Source: Rhodoferax lacus (GTDB lineage Bacteria > Pseudomonadota > Gammaproteobacteria > Burkholderiales > Burkholderiaceae_C). From it: DNA of 64,000 nt. Positions within the stretch are counted from its first letter, which is position 1. Every line of letters starts with the position of its first letter. Positions 37,243 to 52,346 of this stretch are shown here, in pieces. The notes beneath the pieces were generated by a model, which was given only the letters and a program-made list of their open reading frames with translations, did not search any database and was not told the origin of the DNA. The position numbers and the translations under genes were made by a program. The stretch is from NCBI RefSeq assembly GCF_003415675.1, contig NZ_QFZK01000005.1, positions 237,335 to 301,334 on the forward strand, read 5' to 3'.

Positions 37243-37821
37243 TCAGGCAGCCGTCCAGGCGTTCTTCAGCAGGCCAGCCACCTGCTGCACATCAGGCAGG
37301 CAGCGCAGGCTGGGTTGTGGTTTGCGCAGGGCCCAGGGGCGCGCATGCGGCCACAGGTGGGCCCAGCCAATGCGGTCGTCGCCGGCCAGGTCCACCACGA
37401 TGTCGCCCGTGCCATCCTTGTAGGTGCGCACCGCAGCGGCAGACAGGGCCTTGAAGGGCAGGTTGAGCGTGAGGGTGAGCACAATGCCGATGCGCATCAC
37501 CACCCGGCGGTTGGTGAGTGTATAGAGCGTGTTGCGTGCGGCAAACCAGGCCACTGCGCCCAGCAGACCCAGTGCCAGCAAAGCGGCAAGCAGGCTCCAC
37601 AGCAGCGGCTTGAAGGACAGGCCGTCGGGCTCACCGGCCAGGTACAGGCCTTGCACCAGCAGCATGGCGGCAAAGTAGCCGCACAGCGCGCGCACATGGA
37701 ACACATGCAGCGCCAGTGACTGGGCCGAGGGCGCACCCTGCCACAGGATGTGCTCGCCCGCAGGCAGCGCTTCGGGCAGGCCGGGGGCGGCCTCGAATTC
37801 GTGTTCGTGGTGGGCTTTCAA
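37243..37821 (-). CDS. puhB: Reaction-centre assembly protein PuhB (TTG start)
   Basis: A 192-residue membrane protein with about three helices and a PH-like segment (LYTLTNRRVVMRIGIVLTLT). PuhB assists reaction-centre assembly. No ATG fits: similarity begins at KAHHEHEFEAAPGLPEALPAGE, and TTG 37821 overlaps the puhA stop (TTGA) with AGGAG 8 bases upstream. Longer in-frame reading enters puhA. Confidence 0.85.
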   Translation of the reverse strand: MKAHHEHEFEAAPGLPEALPAGEHILWQGAPSAQSLALHVFHVRALCGYFAAMLLVQGLYLAGEPDGLSFKPLLWSLLAALLALGLLGAVAWFAARNTLYTLTNRRVVMRIGIVLTLTLNLPFKALSAAAVRTYKDGTGDIVVDLAGDDRIGWAHLWPHARPWALRKPQPSLRCLPDVQQVAGLLKNAWTAA

Positions 37822-38597
37822 AACAGGGGCTCCTGGATGTCGGCGGTGGCGTACAACAGGCCTGCACCAAAATAGGCAGAAATCTTTTCTTCTTCCAGGA
37901 GCGTGACCTGGTCCGGGTTGCGCAGGGTGGGCACCTTGGCAAACTGCGAAGCCAGCAGGGCACCCACGGTGACGCCACTCTTCTTGATGCGGCAAAACGG
38001 CATGGGTACCAGCACGGTGTGGGCCCCGGACTCTGTACCTTGTAACTGCATCTCCATGAAGCGGAACAGCATCTCCGAGCGGTCCACCCACATCTCTTTC
38101 ACATGCCCTGCCACCTCGCCATCCTTGCCAAACACCGGCAGGCCACGCGGGTCCACATCCTGTTTGGCGACACCGTGCGAGGTGTCCGAGCGCAGGGGCA
38201 CGATTTTTAAGCGGCCGTCAGCCGTCACGTCCGGCACATCGGCACGTGCGGCCCAGGCACCGGGCCCCACACCGGCAAGCAGCGGGTCGCCCACCGGCTC
38301 CAGTGGCGCGCCAATCCAGGCGTGGCTGGGCTCAGCTTGGTAGCTTCCATCCGGGCGATTGAAATCGGGGGCCTGCACCTCATGGCCATTGGCCAGCTTG
38401 TAGGTCTTGGGTTCGGGCACGGGCCAACCGGTGACCTTGGGGCCGGTGTTGGGATCCAGGCGGCCGTTGTCCATGGGGTAGCCCTCGCGGTGGTTCTCGC
38501 GCACCAGGTAATAGATCAGACCGGCAAAAAACGCCCAGAACATGTACAGCACGATTTGTGCAACATCGATGTACTGCGTGATGGCTCCAGTTTCCAT
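37818..38597 (-). CDS. puhA: Reaction centre H subunit PuhA
   Basis: A 259-residue subunit with one N-terminal helix (IDVAQIVLYMFWAFFAGLIYYL) and a cytoplasmic PRC-type beta barrel (VFGKDGEVAGHVKEMWVDRSE). It caps PufLM on the cytoplasmic side and guides protons to QB. AAGGAG lies 7 bases before the ATG. Confidence 0.96.
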   Translation of the reverse strand: METGAITQYIDVAQIVLYMFWAFFAGLIYYLVRENHREGYPMDNGRLDPNTGPKVTGWPVPEPKTYKLANGHEVQAPDFNRPDGSYQAEPSHAWIGAPLEPVGDPLLAGVGPGAWAARADVPDVTADGRLKIVPLRSDTSHGVAKQDVDPRGLPVFGKDGEVAGHVKEMWVDRSEMLFRFMEMQLQGTESGAHTVLVPMPFCRIKKSGVTVGALLASQFAKVPTLRNPDQVTLLEEEKISAYFGAGLLYATADIQEPLF

Positions 38598-38625
38598 GGA
38601 TTGTCTCCTTCGAAAAATTCAGGTT

Positions 38626-40062
38626 CTATGTATTGGCGCGGGCCGTGCCCAGCGTGCGCTGCAGGCCGGAAGCACTGCGGCGGCTTACCAGTGGCCCAAT
38701 GGCGACCAGGGTGATGAACAGCAACAGCATTTCCAGGTGGTAGACCACGCTGTAGGCAATGGCCGGGTCGGCAAACTCTGCGCCCAAGGCACCCGCAGCC
38801 TGCAGCTGCGCCACGCCATCGCGCAGCGCGCCACCCAAAAACATGGCCAGGCCGGCACCCGTGGACTGCACCGCACCCCAGGCGCCCAGCGCCAGGCCGA
38901 TAAAGGCGCTGCCCTCCAGGCGCATGGCGGCAAACAAGGTGCCCACCGCAAACAGGCCGCCACCCAGGCCAATGCCCAGGGCGCCCAGGCGGAACAACCA
39001 ACCGGCTTCCAGCGGGGCCGAAAAAATCACGGCAGAAAAGGCGGGCAGGCCCAGCACCACACCCAGGGCGGCCAGGCGCAGCGGGTCCATGCCGCGTGCG
39101 AGTTGGCGCCCGGCCAGCACAAAACCTATCAGCCCGCCGCCGGCCAGCATGGCGGTGAGTGCGCTGGTGGCGCCCACGCTCAGGTGCAGGATCTCGCCGC
39201 CATAGGGCTCCAGCACGATGTCCTGCATGTTGAAGGCCATGGTGCCCAGGAACGTGGTCCACAGAAAGCGGCGCGCCTGCGGCTTGCCGATAAAGCGCGA
39301 CCACACAGCCGCAAAGGGCTCCTGCTTCTGCAGCTTCATGGCCGCAGCCCGTTCACGGTTGCGGCCCTCCTGTTTCCACAGTGCATAGGCATTGAGCAGC
39401 AGCACCAGCAGGGCGGTGCCTTGCACCACCTGGATCAGCCGCTGTGGGCGAAAGTCGGCCAGCAGCACACTAAAAATCAGGCTGCCGCCCACGGCACCGG
39501 CCAGCAGCATCACGTACATCAGGGCCACCACGCGCGGGCGTGTCTCTTCGCTGGCCTGGTCGGTTGCAAGGGCCAGACCTGCGGTCTGCGAGGTTTGCAG
39601 ACCAGCGCCCACCATCAAAAACGACAGGGCCACCACGGCTTCCACCAGCCAGGTGGGCAGGGGGTTTTGCGCCTCGCCCGAGAGGTTGAGCAAGGCGAAG
39701 GGCATGAAGGCCAGACCAAAAAACTGGATCAGCGTGCCGCCCCACATAAAGGGCACGCGCTTCCAGCCAAAGGCTGAGCGGTGCGTGTCCGACTGGTAGC
39801 CAGTGACCGCGCGGAAGGGCGCTACCAGCATGGGCAGCGCCAGCATCAGCGACACCAGCGAGGCGGCCACATGCAGCTCCACAATCATCACCCGGTTCAG
39901 CGTGCCGATCAGCAGCGCCGTGGTGATGCCCATGGTCACTTTGAACAGCGACAAGCGCAGCAGGCGAGGCAGCGGCAGACCGGTGCTGGCGACGTCCGCG
40001 AACGGAAGCCACCCTGCCGGAATCTGCTGGGCCATGTGCCGGAAGCGCTGGGCAAACATCAT
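38626..40062 (-). CDS. lhaA: LH1 assembly protein LhaA
   Basis: A 478-residue BCD-family MFS protein, paralogue of PucC, with GWLPFADVASTGLPLPRLLR and IGTLNRVMIVELHVAASLVS. LhaA promotes LH1 assembly; its position between bchM and puhA is diagnostic. Start ATG 40062 overlaps the bchM stop (ATGA). Confidence 0.92.
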   Translation of the reverse strand: MMFAQRFRHMAQQIPAGWLPFADVASTGLPLPRLLRLSLFKVTMGITTALLIGTLNRVMIVELHVAASLVSLMLALPMLVAPFRAVTGYQSDTHRSAFGWKRVPFMWGGTLIQFFGLAFMPFALLNLSGEAQNPLPTWLVEAVVALSFLMVGAGLQTSQTAGLALATDQASEETRPRVVALMYVMLLAGAVGGSLIFSVLLADFRPQRLIQVVQGTALLVLLLNAYALWKQEGRNRERAAAMKLQKQEPFAAVWSRFIGKPQARRFLWTTFLGTMAFNMQDIVLEPYGGEILHLSVGATSALTAMLAGGGLIGFVLAGRQLARGMDPLRLAALGVVLGLPAFSAVIFSAPLEAGWLFRLGALGIGLGGGLFAVGTLFAAMRLEGSAFIGLALGAWGAVQSTGAGLAMFLGGALRDGVAQLQAAGALGAEFADPAIAYSVVYHLEMLLLFITLVAIGPLVSRRSASGLQRTLGTARANT

Positions 40063-40784
40063 GCGCGGCTCCACTCCAGGGCTTGCGACTGGTAGAAGCC
40101 GCTGGCGATGCGCTGCGTGCGCCCTATGCCCCAGCCTTGCAAGGCAGCGTGCTCGCCCATGAGCGAGGCAATTTTGTCAGCCGCCATCGGCTCCAGCCAG
40201 GGCGCGCGGTTGCCGCGCGGGAACAGGCGGCCCACCGAAATCATCAGCGAGAGCAGTGGTGTGCGCGGCGCAAAGGTGAAGTGGATGGTCTTGCGGGTGC
40301 GCGCGGCCAGCTGGGCCAGCGCAGCCACCGCGTCTTCGGGCGAGTAATGGATGATGGAGTCCATGGCCACCACATGGTCAAAATGGCCCAGGGCCGCATC
40401 CAGCATGTCGCCACTGCGCAGGTCAATGCGCGCGGCCACATCGGCCGGCAGGCGGCTGCGGGCCAGCTCCACCAGCGTGGGCGAGAGGTCTATGGCCACC
40501 ACCTCGGCGCCGCGCCGTGCGGCTTCCACGGCATAGGCGCCGGTGCCGCAACCGGCATCCAGAATGCGCGTGCCGCTCAGGTCCTGCGGCAACCAGGACA
40601 GGAGGGTGCTGCGCATGCTGTCACGCCCGGCGCGCACCGTGGCGCGCACGCGGCCCACGGGTGCGTCGGAGGTCAGGCGCTCCCAGGCGGCCACGGCGGT
40701 GCGGTCGAAGTAATGCTCGATCTGGCCACGGCGCTGGGTGTAGCTGGCGTGGGCCAAGGTATCGGTGGAGGTGGCGGTGTTCAT
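40059..40784 (-). CDS. bchM: Mg-protoporphyrin IX methyltransferase BchM
   Basis: A 241-residue SAM-dependent enzyme that methylates the 13-propionate of Mg-protoporphyrin. The SAM site is RILDAGCGTGAYAVEAARRG, followed by EVVAIDLSP and DHVVAMDSIIHYSPED. ATG 40784 has GAGGAA upstream; a TTG at 40805 would add 7 residues. It lies 23 bases after bchL. Confidence 0.94.
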   Translation of the reverse strand: MNTATSTDTLAHASYTQRRGQIEHYFDRTAVAAWERLTSDAPVGRVRATVRAGRDSMRSTLLSWLPQDLSGTRILDAGCGTGAYAVEAARRGAEVVAIDLSPTLVELARSRLPADVAARIDLRSGDMLDAALGHFDHVVAMDSIIHYSPEDAVAALAQLAARTRKTIHFTFAPRTPLLSLMISVGRLFPRGNRAPWLEPMAADKIASLMGEHAALQGWGIGRTQRIASGFYQSQALEWSRA

Positions 40785-40807
40785 GGACTCAGGTTCCTCT
40801 TGCAAAC

Positions 40808-45486
<4,679 letters not shown>

Positions 45487-45502
45487 GGTGATGCCGGCCG
45501 GC

Positions 45503-47086
45503 TTAGCGGCTGAAGTGGGCTTTGGCATCGTAAAGCGTCTCCACGGTGATGGTGGCCACACCCTGTTCCAGGGCAAAACGCTCCGTGTTGCGCCGCGCTT
45601 TGCCGCGCACAAAGAAGGGAATTTTTCCGAGTTCTTTTTCGGCTTCGCTGCTCCATTGGGTGGAGGTAACGGCTGCGGGGGTTGACGCCTCGGCCGTTGT
45701 TGCAAGCGTTGCAGCGGGTGCTGCCTCTTCAGCGGCAATCTGCAGGCTGGCAGCGGGGCGGGTAGAGCCCAGGTGCGAGGGCGCAGCGCCTTCATGGAAT
45801 TCAAAGTCTTCGCGGAACATGCCCAGCAGGTGTTCCTCCAGACCCATCATCAGCGGATGCACCCAGGTGTCAAACAGCACGTTGGCACCTTCAAAACCCA
45901 TTTGCGGCGCATACCGGGCCGGGAAGTCCTGCACATGCACGGGGGCCGAAATCACCGCGCAGGGCAGGCCCAGTCGCTTGGCGATGTGGCGCTCCATCTG
46001 CGTGCCCAGTATCAGCTCGGGCTGCAGGGCGCGTATCTGTTCTTCCACCTGCAGGTAGTCGTCGGTGATGAGCGGCTCCACGCCATACAGCTTGCCGGCC
46101 TCGCGCAGTTCGCGGGCGAATTCGCGGCTGTAGGTGCCCAGGCCCACTACTTCAAAACCCATTTCGTCATGGGCAATGCGGGCAGCGGCCACCACGTGGG
46201 TGGCATCGCCAAACAGGTAGACGCGTTTGCCGGTGAGGTAAGTCGAATCCACCGAGCGGGCGTACCACTCGGCGTGCAGGTGTTCTTCCAGCTGTGCGGG
46301 TACTTCCACACCGGCCAGCGCTGCCACCTCGGCCACAAAGGCGCGCGTGGCGCCCACGCCCATGGGCACGGTCTTGGTAAACGGCATCTGGAACTGGCGC
46401 TGCAGCCACTGCGCGGTGGTGCTGGCAATCTCGGGGTACAGCACCACGTTGAAGTCTGCCTGGGCCAGTTGGCGCACGTCCTGCACGCTGGCGTTCAGTG
46501 GGGCCACTACGGCCACCTCAACACCCATGTCATTCAGCAGGCGGGTGATTTCACGCACATCGTCGCGGTGGCGAAAGCCCAGTGCCGTGGGGCCCAGGAT
46601 GTTGCAGCGTGGCTTGCGCGGGCTGTCGTCCGCTGCTGCAGCTTTGGGCACCACCAGACGGCGGGCCAGTTGGTAAAAAGTTTCGGACGCGCCCCAGTTT
46701 TCCTTGCGCTGGTAGGCGGGCAGCTCCAGCGGAACTACGGGAATGGGCAGCTGCAGGGCGGCAGCCAGACCACCCGGATCGTCCTGGATCAGCTCGGCCG
46801 TGCACGAAGAGCCCACCAGCATGGCGGCGGGCTGGAAGCGTTCATAAGAAGCGGCCACAGCGTCCTTGAACAGCTGGGCGGTGTCGCCGCCCAGGTCGCG
46901 CGCCTGAAAGGTGGTGTAGGTCACCGGCGGGCGGCGCGGCAGGCGCTCGATCATGGTGAACAGCAGGTCGGCGTAGGTATCGCCCTGAGGGGCATGCAGC
47001 ACGTAGTGCACATCCGTCATGGCGGTGGCGATGCGCATGGCGCCTACGTGGGGCGGGCCTTCGTATGTCCAGAGGGTGAGTTGCAT
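45503..47086 (-). CDS. bchB: Protochlorophyllide reductase subunit BchB
   Basis: A 527-residue NifK-like subunit. Asp36 ([10 protein letters not shown]), the unusual cluster ligand of BchB, is at exactly the expected place. The C-terminal domain ([19 protein letters not shown]) is shared with BchZ. Between them lies an Ala/Thr-rich linker (about 440-470), longer than in many homologues. It follows bchN by 12 bases. Confidence 0.95.
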   Translation of the reverse strand: MQLTLWTYEGPPHVGAMRIATAMTDVHYVLHAPQGDTYADLLFTMIERLPRRPPVTYTTFQARDLGGDTAQLFKDAVAASYERFQPAAMLVGSSCTAELIQDDPGGLAAALQLPIPVVPLELPAYQRKENWGASETFYQLARRLVVPKAAAADDSPRKPRCNILGPTALGFRHRDDVREITRLLNDMGVEVAVVAPLNASVQDVRQLAQADFNVVLYPEIASTTAQWLQRQFQMPFTKTVPMGVGATRAFVAEVAALAGVEVPAQLEEHLHAEWYARSVDSTYLTGKRVYLFGDATHVVAAARIAHDEMGFEVVGLGTYSREFARELREAGKLYGVEPLITDDYLQVEEQIRALQPELILGTQMERHIAKRLGLPCAVISAPVHVQDFPARYAPQMGFEGANVLFDTWVHPLMMGLEEHLLGMFREDFEFHEGAAPSHLGSTRPAASLQIAAEEAAPAATLATTAEASTPAAVTSTQWSSEAEKELGKIPFFVRGKARRNTERFALEQGVATITVETLYDAKAHFSR

Positions 47087-47098
47087 GGGGGCAGGTCC

Positions 47099-48394
<1,296 letters not shown>

Positions 48395-48901
48395 CTACTG
48401 GAGGGCTACTGCGGGGCCGGACGCTTGCCCGGATGAGGCGGCAGCCTGAAGCCGCGCAGCACGCAGCTTGAGGATGAACTGGGTGGCATTGATGCAGTAG
48501 CTGGCATAGGCGGCTACTGCCAGCCAGAGCTGCTGCACTGGGCTCAGGGCACCGGTCCACCAAGCGTAGAGGTAGGCGGTGTGCAGCGCCAGCACCAGCA
48601 TGCTGAACACGTCTTCCCAAAAGAAGGCCGGGGCAAACAGGTACTGGCCAAACACCACTTTTTCCCAGATGCAGCCGGTGACCATGATGGTGTAGAGCAC
48701 CAGCGTCTTGACCACCACCGAGGTGAGGGCGGCCGATTCGCCAGCGCCAGTGGCCAGGCAGCGCAGCACCAGGGTCAGGCTGACCAGGAACACCAGAAAC
48801 TGCAGCGGGGCCAGCAGGCCTTGCACCAGGGTCCAGACCGAGGCGTCGCGCTTGCGCTTTTGCTCAGGCGTGTACAGCGGGTGGTGGGCGGTGGTGGACA
48901 T
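48395..48901 (-). CDS. bchF: 3-vinyl bacteriochlorophyllide hydratase BchF
   Basis: A 168-residue membrane protein that hydrates the 3-vinyl group to hydroxyethyl. It starts with a PLYTPEQKRKRDASVWTLVQ block, has four membrane helices and VFGQYLFAPAFFWEDVFSML. First gene of the minus-strand superoperon. It lacks a clear ribosome site, and a PpsR-type palindrome lies about 60 bases upstream. Confidence 0.93.
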   Translation of the reverse strand: MSTTAHHPLYTPEQKRKRDASVWTLVQGLLAPLQFLVFLVSLTLVLRCLATGAGESAALTSVVVKTLVLYTIMVTGCIWEKVVFGQYLFAPAFFWEDVFSMLVLALHTAYLYAWWTGALSPVQQLWLAVAAYASYCINATQFILKLRAARLQAAASSGQASGPAVALQ

Positions 48902-48962
48902 GTGCGGTGTGGGGTTGGAGGGTCTTGGCGGGTGAATTCAATGTAGGTGCTGGCCTGCAAAG

Positions 48963-48980
48963 TGTCAACTAAAATTGACG
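48963..48980. promoter_or_regulatory. Near-perfect PpsR-type operator between bchF and aerR
   Basis: TGTCAACTAAAATTGACG has one mismatch to TGT-N12-ACA and a perfect GTCAA-N6-TTGAC core. It is placed to control divergent bchF and aerR, so PpsR could govern its own antirepressor gene. Confidence 0.6.
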
Positions 48981-49075
48981 TATTTATTTCGTTACAAACC
49001 TAGGGTTTTCCATAGCGGCTAATTGGCCAAAAGGGGTAAAACTTTCTGCGGGATTCCCCAGAGGAGGCCATATCC

Positions 49076-49978
49076 GTGAACCCAACCCTGTCCGCCCACG
49101 CTTTTTTCTGCCCGGTTCTGGGGGGCGAGCAGCGGTCGGCTGACGGCCCGACCTGTCCCTTGCTGCCGCTGGGCGCCCCGGCCCTGCCGTTTTTGCAGGT
49201 GCAGGCGCTGCAGGTGCAGACCCTGGCCGAGGCCTGCTGGCAGAGCGATGGCCAACCCGTAGCTCTGCTGCAGTCCTGGGCCCTGGCCGGGCTGGACTGG
49301 GAGGAGATTTACCTGCAGGGCGTGGTGCCCGCAGCGCAACTGCTGGGCCAATGGTGGCTGGCCGACAGGCTGGACTTTGTGGCCGTGAGCGTGGCCTCCA
49401 CCCGGCTGCAGCAGGCGCTGTACGACCTCAGCCCCACCTTTCTGGCACAGGCGCGCGAGGCCCATAACGGCCTGAATGCGCTGCTGTTCTGCAACCCCGG
49501 CTCGCAGCACAGCATGGGCGTGTTCATGCTGGGCGAGTTCTTCCGCAAGAGTGGCTGGCGGGTGAGCGGCCTGCCCCTGCAAAGCCATGCCAGCGCCCTG
49601 CGCAGCGTGCAGAGCGACTGGTTTGACGTGGCGGGCCTGTCGGTCAGCACCAACCGCTGCCTGGACGCGCTGGGCTACCTGATACAGGGCCTGCGCACGG
49701 CCTCGGCCAACCCGGCGCTCAAAATCATGGTGGGCGGGCCCATGGCCATCCTGAACCGGGGGCTGTTGCTCAGCCTGGGGGCCGATTTCATTGGCGGTGA
49801 CGCACGCGAATCCCAGCGCCTGGCCTTGCGCTATGTCAAAGAAGACCCGCGCTGCAAGGCAGAGTACAGCCCTTGCAACAGTACAATTGACACCACAGAC
49901 CGTAGCCCTGTGTTGACCACTTCGGATCGGCAGGCTGCGTCCTCTAAGCCCATTTCGCTGCCAAACCGCTGGCCCTAA
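49076..49978 (+). CDS. aerR: PpsR antirepressor AerR/PpaA, cobalamin-binding
   Basis: A 300-residue regulator immediately before ppsR, the classical aerR/ppaA place. It has LLGQWWLADRLDFV (about 89-102) and NPGSQHSMGVFMLGEFFRKSGW with His145, the position that ligates cobalamin in AerR, then DVAGLSVS and IMVGGPMAI. AerR with light-exposed cobalamin relieves repression by PpsR/CrtJ. It uses a GTG start with a strong GAGGAGG 9 bases upstream. The last 40 residues are variable. Confidence 0.88.
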   Translation: MNPTLSAHAFFCPVLGGEQRSADGPTCPLLPLGAPALPFLQVQALQVQTLAEACWQSDGQPVALLQSWALAGLDWEEIYLQGVVPAAQLLGQWWLADRLDFVAVSVASTRLQQALYDLSPTFLAQAREAHNGLNALLFCNPGSQHSMGVFMLGEFFRKSGWRVSGLPLQSHASALRSVQSDWFDVAGLSVSTNRCLDALGYLIQGLRTASANPALKIMVGGPMAILNRGLLLSLGADFIGGDARESQRLALRYVKEDPRCKAEYSPCNSTIDTTDRSPVLTTSDRQAASSKPISLPNRWP

Positions 49979-49981
49979 CCC

Positions 49982-51376
49982 ATGAAGCTTGGAAATTTGA
50001 GCGCAGACACCCTGGCCCAGCTGGTCAACGTGTCCTCTGATATCGCTCTGGTGCTGAACCAGGACGGCGTGGTGGAGGACGTGTCGGTGCGCAAGACCGA
50101 GCTGCTGGCCTTGGGCTGCCAGGCCTGGATAGGCCAGTCCTGGGCGGACACCACCACCTCCGAGAGCCGCGCCAAGGTCGAGGCCATGATCAAGCCGCCC
50201 AAGCCTGGCGAGGACGTGCGCTGGCGCCAGGTCAACCACCCCTCGCCCCAGGGTACGGATGTGCCGGTGCAGTACGCCGTGGTCAGCCTGGGGGCTGATG
50301 GCCGCGTGCTGGCGCTGGGGCGCGACATGGAGGCGGTGTCCCTCTTGCAGCGCCGCCTGATTGAGACCCAGCAATCCATTGAGCGCGACTACCTGCGCCT
50401 GCGCCATGTGGAGGCCAAGTTCCGCACCCTGTTTGAAACCTCGGCCGAGGCGGTGATGGTGGTGGATGCCTCCAGTTACCGGGTGCTGGACGCCAATGCC
50501 AATGCCCAGATGTTCGCCAAGGACTCCAGCAAGAAGCTGGTGGGCCGCGACATTTACGAATGCTTTGAGCCCGGCGCCCGCGAGGACATGCAGTCCCTCC
50601 TGCGCATGGCGCACGCCACCGGCCGGGTGGAAATGTGCCGCGCCCGCTTTGTGGGGGCGGGCCTGGACTGCACGGTGTCGGCCTCGGTGTTTCGCCAGGA
50701 GAGTGGGCCCCAGTTTCTGGTGCGCCTGCTGGCCCTGGATGCCCTGCCTGCGGGACGCAGCGGTGCCCACCCGCAAAACCTGTTTGCCGAGGCGCTGGAG
50801 CAGTCGCCCGACGGCTTTGTGCTGACCGACCGCTCCGGGCGCATCCAGTCGGCCAATGCCGAATTTCTGTCCATGCTGGGGGCTACGGCCCTGTCGCAGT
50901 TGTATGGCCAGCCGCTGGAGAACTGGCTGCTGCGCGGCGGTGTGGACTGGGGCGTGCTGCTGACCAATCTGCGCTCGCAGGCCATGGTCAAGGAATTTGC
51001 CACCGAGCTGCGCCAGATGGCGGGCAGCCCCATGGCGGTGGAGATTTCGGCGCTGGCGCTGGCCGGTGACGAGACCAGCTACGCCTTTTATGTGCGCGAT
51101 GTAGTGCGCAGGCGCGCCCAGGAAACACCGGCCGCCACCGGCATGGCGGGTTCGGTGGCCGAGTTGTCCCACTTGGTGGGGCGCATGCCCATGAAGGACA
51201 TCGTGGGCGAGACCATCGACATGATCGAGAAGATGTGCATCCAGTCGGCCCTGGAGCTCACCGGCAACAACCGCGCCTCGGCCGCAGAAATGCTGGGCCT
51301 TTCGCGCCAGAGCCTGTATGTGAAGCTGCGCCGCTTTGGCATGGTCAGCGAGATAGACCCTGCAAGCTTGAATTGA
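49982..51376 (+). CDS. ppsR: Photosynthesis repressor PpsR/CrtJ
   Basis: A 464-residue repressor of bch, crt and puc genes under aerobic conditions. It has an N-terminal PAS-like region, two further PAS domains (about 145-255 and 270-370) and a C-terminal Fis-type helix-turn-helix (NRASAAEMLGLSRQSLYVKL, about 430-449). A conserved Cys lies just before it (IEKMC, about 419), matching the redox-active Cys of PpsR. It starts 3 bases after aerR with no evident ribosome site, so it probably depends on coupling. Confidence 0.95.
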   Translation: MKLGNLSADTLAQLVNVSSDIALVLNQDGVVEDVSVRKTELLALGCQAWIGQSWADTTTSESRAKVEAMIKPPKPGEDVRWRQVNHPSPQGTDVPVQYAVVSLGADGRVLALGRDMEAVSLLQRRLIETQQSIERDYLRLRHVEAKFRTLFETSAEAVMVVDASSYRVLDANANAQMFAKDSSKKLVGRDIYECFEPGAREDMQSLLRMAHATGRVEMCRARFVGAGLDCTVSASVFRQESGPQFLVRLLALDALPAGRSGAHPQNLFAEALEQSPDGFVLTDRSGRIQSANAEFLSMLGATALSQLYGQPLENWLLRGGVDWGVLLTNLRSQAMVKEFATELRQMAGSPMAVEISALALAGDETSYAFYVRDVVRRRAQETPAATGMAGSVAELSHLVGRMPMKDIVGETIDMIEKMCIQSALELTGNNRASAAEMLGLSRQSLYVKLRRFGMVSEIDPASLN

Positions 51377-51385
51377 CACTCTAAG

Positions 51386-51403
51386 TGTAAATTCCAGTTG
51401 ACA
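51386..51403. promoter_or_regulatory. PpsR/CrtJ-type operator before bchG
   Basis: TGTAAATTCCAGTTGACA is a perfect TGT-N12-ACA palindrome 28 bases before bchG and 9 after ppsR. The adjacent ACACTCTAAGTGT (51376-51388) is another short inverted repeat. Confidence 0.75.
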
Positions 51404-51431
51404 TAACCGCGCGCATCGCCAGAATGGTGGC

Positions 51432-52319
51432 ATGGCGCGTCCCTCCCTCTCCACCGTTGCCGAGCTGCTCAAACCCATCACCTGGTTTCCACCCATGTGG
51501 GCCTTTGCCTGTGGCGTGGTGGCTTCCAGCCAGAGCCTGGGCGCCAACGCTTTCCTGATCATTCTGGGCCTGGTGCTCACCGGCCCCCTGGTGTGCGCCA
51601 GCAGCCAGGCCACCAACGACTGGTTTGACCGCCATGTGGATGCCATCAACGAGCCGCAGCGCCCCATCCCCTCGGGCCGTATGCCGGGGCGCTGGGGTTT
51701 GTACATTGCCGTGCTGTGGACTGTGCTGTCCCTGGTCTGGGCCTGGGGTCTGGGCACCTGGGGCTTCTGGGCCTGCGCACTGGGGCTGCTGCTGGCCTGG
51801 GCCTACAGCGCGCCGCCCCTGCGCCTGAAGCAAAATGGCTGGTGGGGCAATGCCGCCTGCGCCCTGAGCTACGAGGGGCTGGCCTGGATTACCGGCGGCG
51901 CGGTGATGCTGGGCGGTGCCCTGCCCGAACAGCGCTCGCTGGTGCTGGCCTTGCTGTTCAGCGCCGGGGCCCACGGCATCATGACGCTCAATGATTTCAA
52001 GTCGGTACAAGGCGATGCGCAAATGGGCGTGCGTTCGCTCCCCGTACAACTGGGCGTGGTCAACGCTGCAAAGACGGCTTGTGCCTGCATGCTGCTTCCC
52101 CAAGCCGTGGTGGTGGTCCTGCTGCTGCAGTGGGGCTTGCCCTGGCATGGCGCCGCCGTGCTGGCCCTGGCCCTGGCGCAGTTGCCGCTGATGCAGCGCT
52201 TTGTGCGCCAGCCCGTAGAAAAAGCCTTGATGCTCAGCGCCTTTGGCGTGCCTCTTTATGTGTCCGGCATGATGGTCAGTGCCTGGGCCTTGCATTTCAC
52301 CCCGCAGGTGCTTGCTTGA
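51432..52319 (+). CDS. bchG: Bacteriochlorophyll synthase BchG
   Basis: A 295-residue UbiA-type prenyltransferase that esterifies bacteriochlorophyllide a with geranylgeranyl or phytyl diphosphate. Asp-rich motif NDWFDRHVDAINEPQRPIPS (about 62-81), second motif TLNDFKSVQGDAQMG, about eight membrane helices. ATG 51432 lacks a good ribosome site. Confidence 0.95.
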   Translation: MARPSLSTVAELLKPITWFPPMWAFACGVVASSQSLGANAFLIILGLVLTGPLVCASSQATNDWFDRHVDAINEPQRPIPSGRMPGRWGLYIAVLWTVLSLVWAWGLGTWGFWACALGLLLAWAYSAPPLRLKQNGWWGNAACALSYEGLAWITGGAVMLGGALPEQRSLVLALLFSAGAHGIMTLNDFKSVQGDAQMGVRSLPVQLGVVNAAKTACACMLLPQAVVVVLLLQWGLPWHGAAVLALALAQLPLMQRFVRQPVEKALMLSAFGVPLYVSGMMVSAWALHFTPQVLA

Positions 52320-52346
52320 AGCCGACCTTCACAACGGGAGCAAACC

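Noticed and set aside
35625..37454. 609-codon plus-strand frame opposite acsF, puhC and puhB
   Set aside because: Composition of an antisense shadow; the minus-strand genes are certain.
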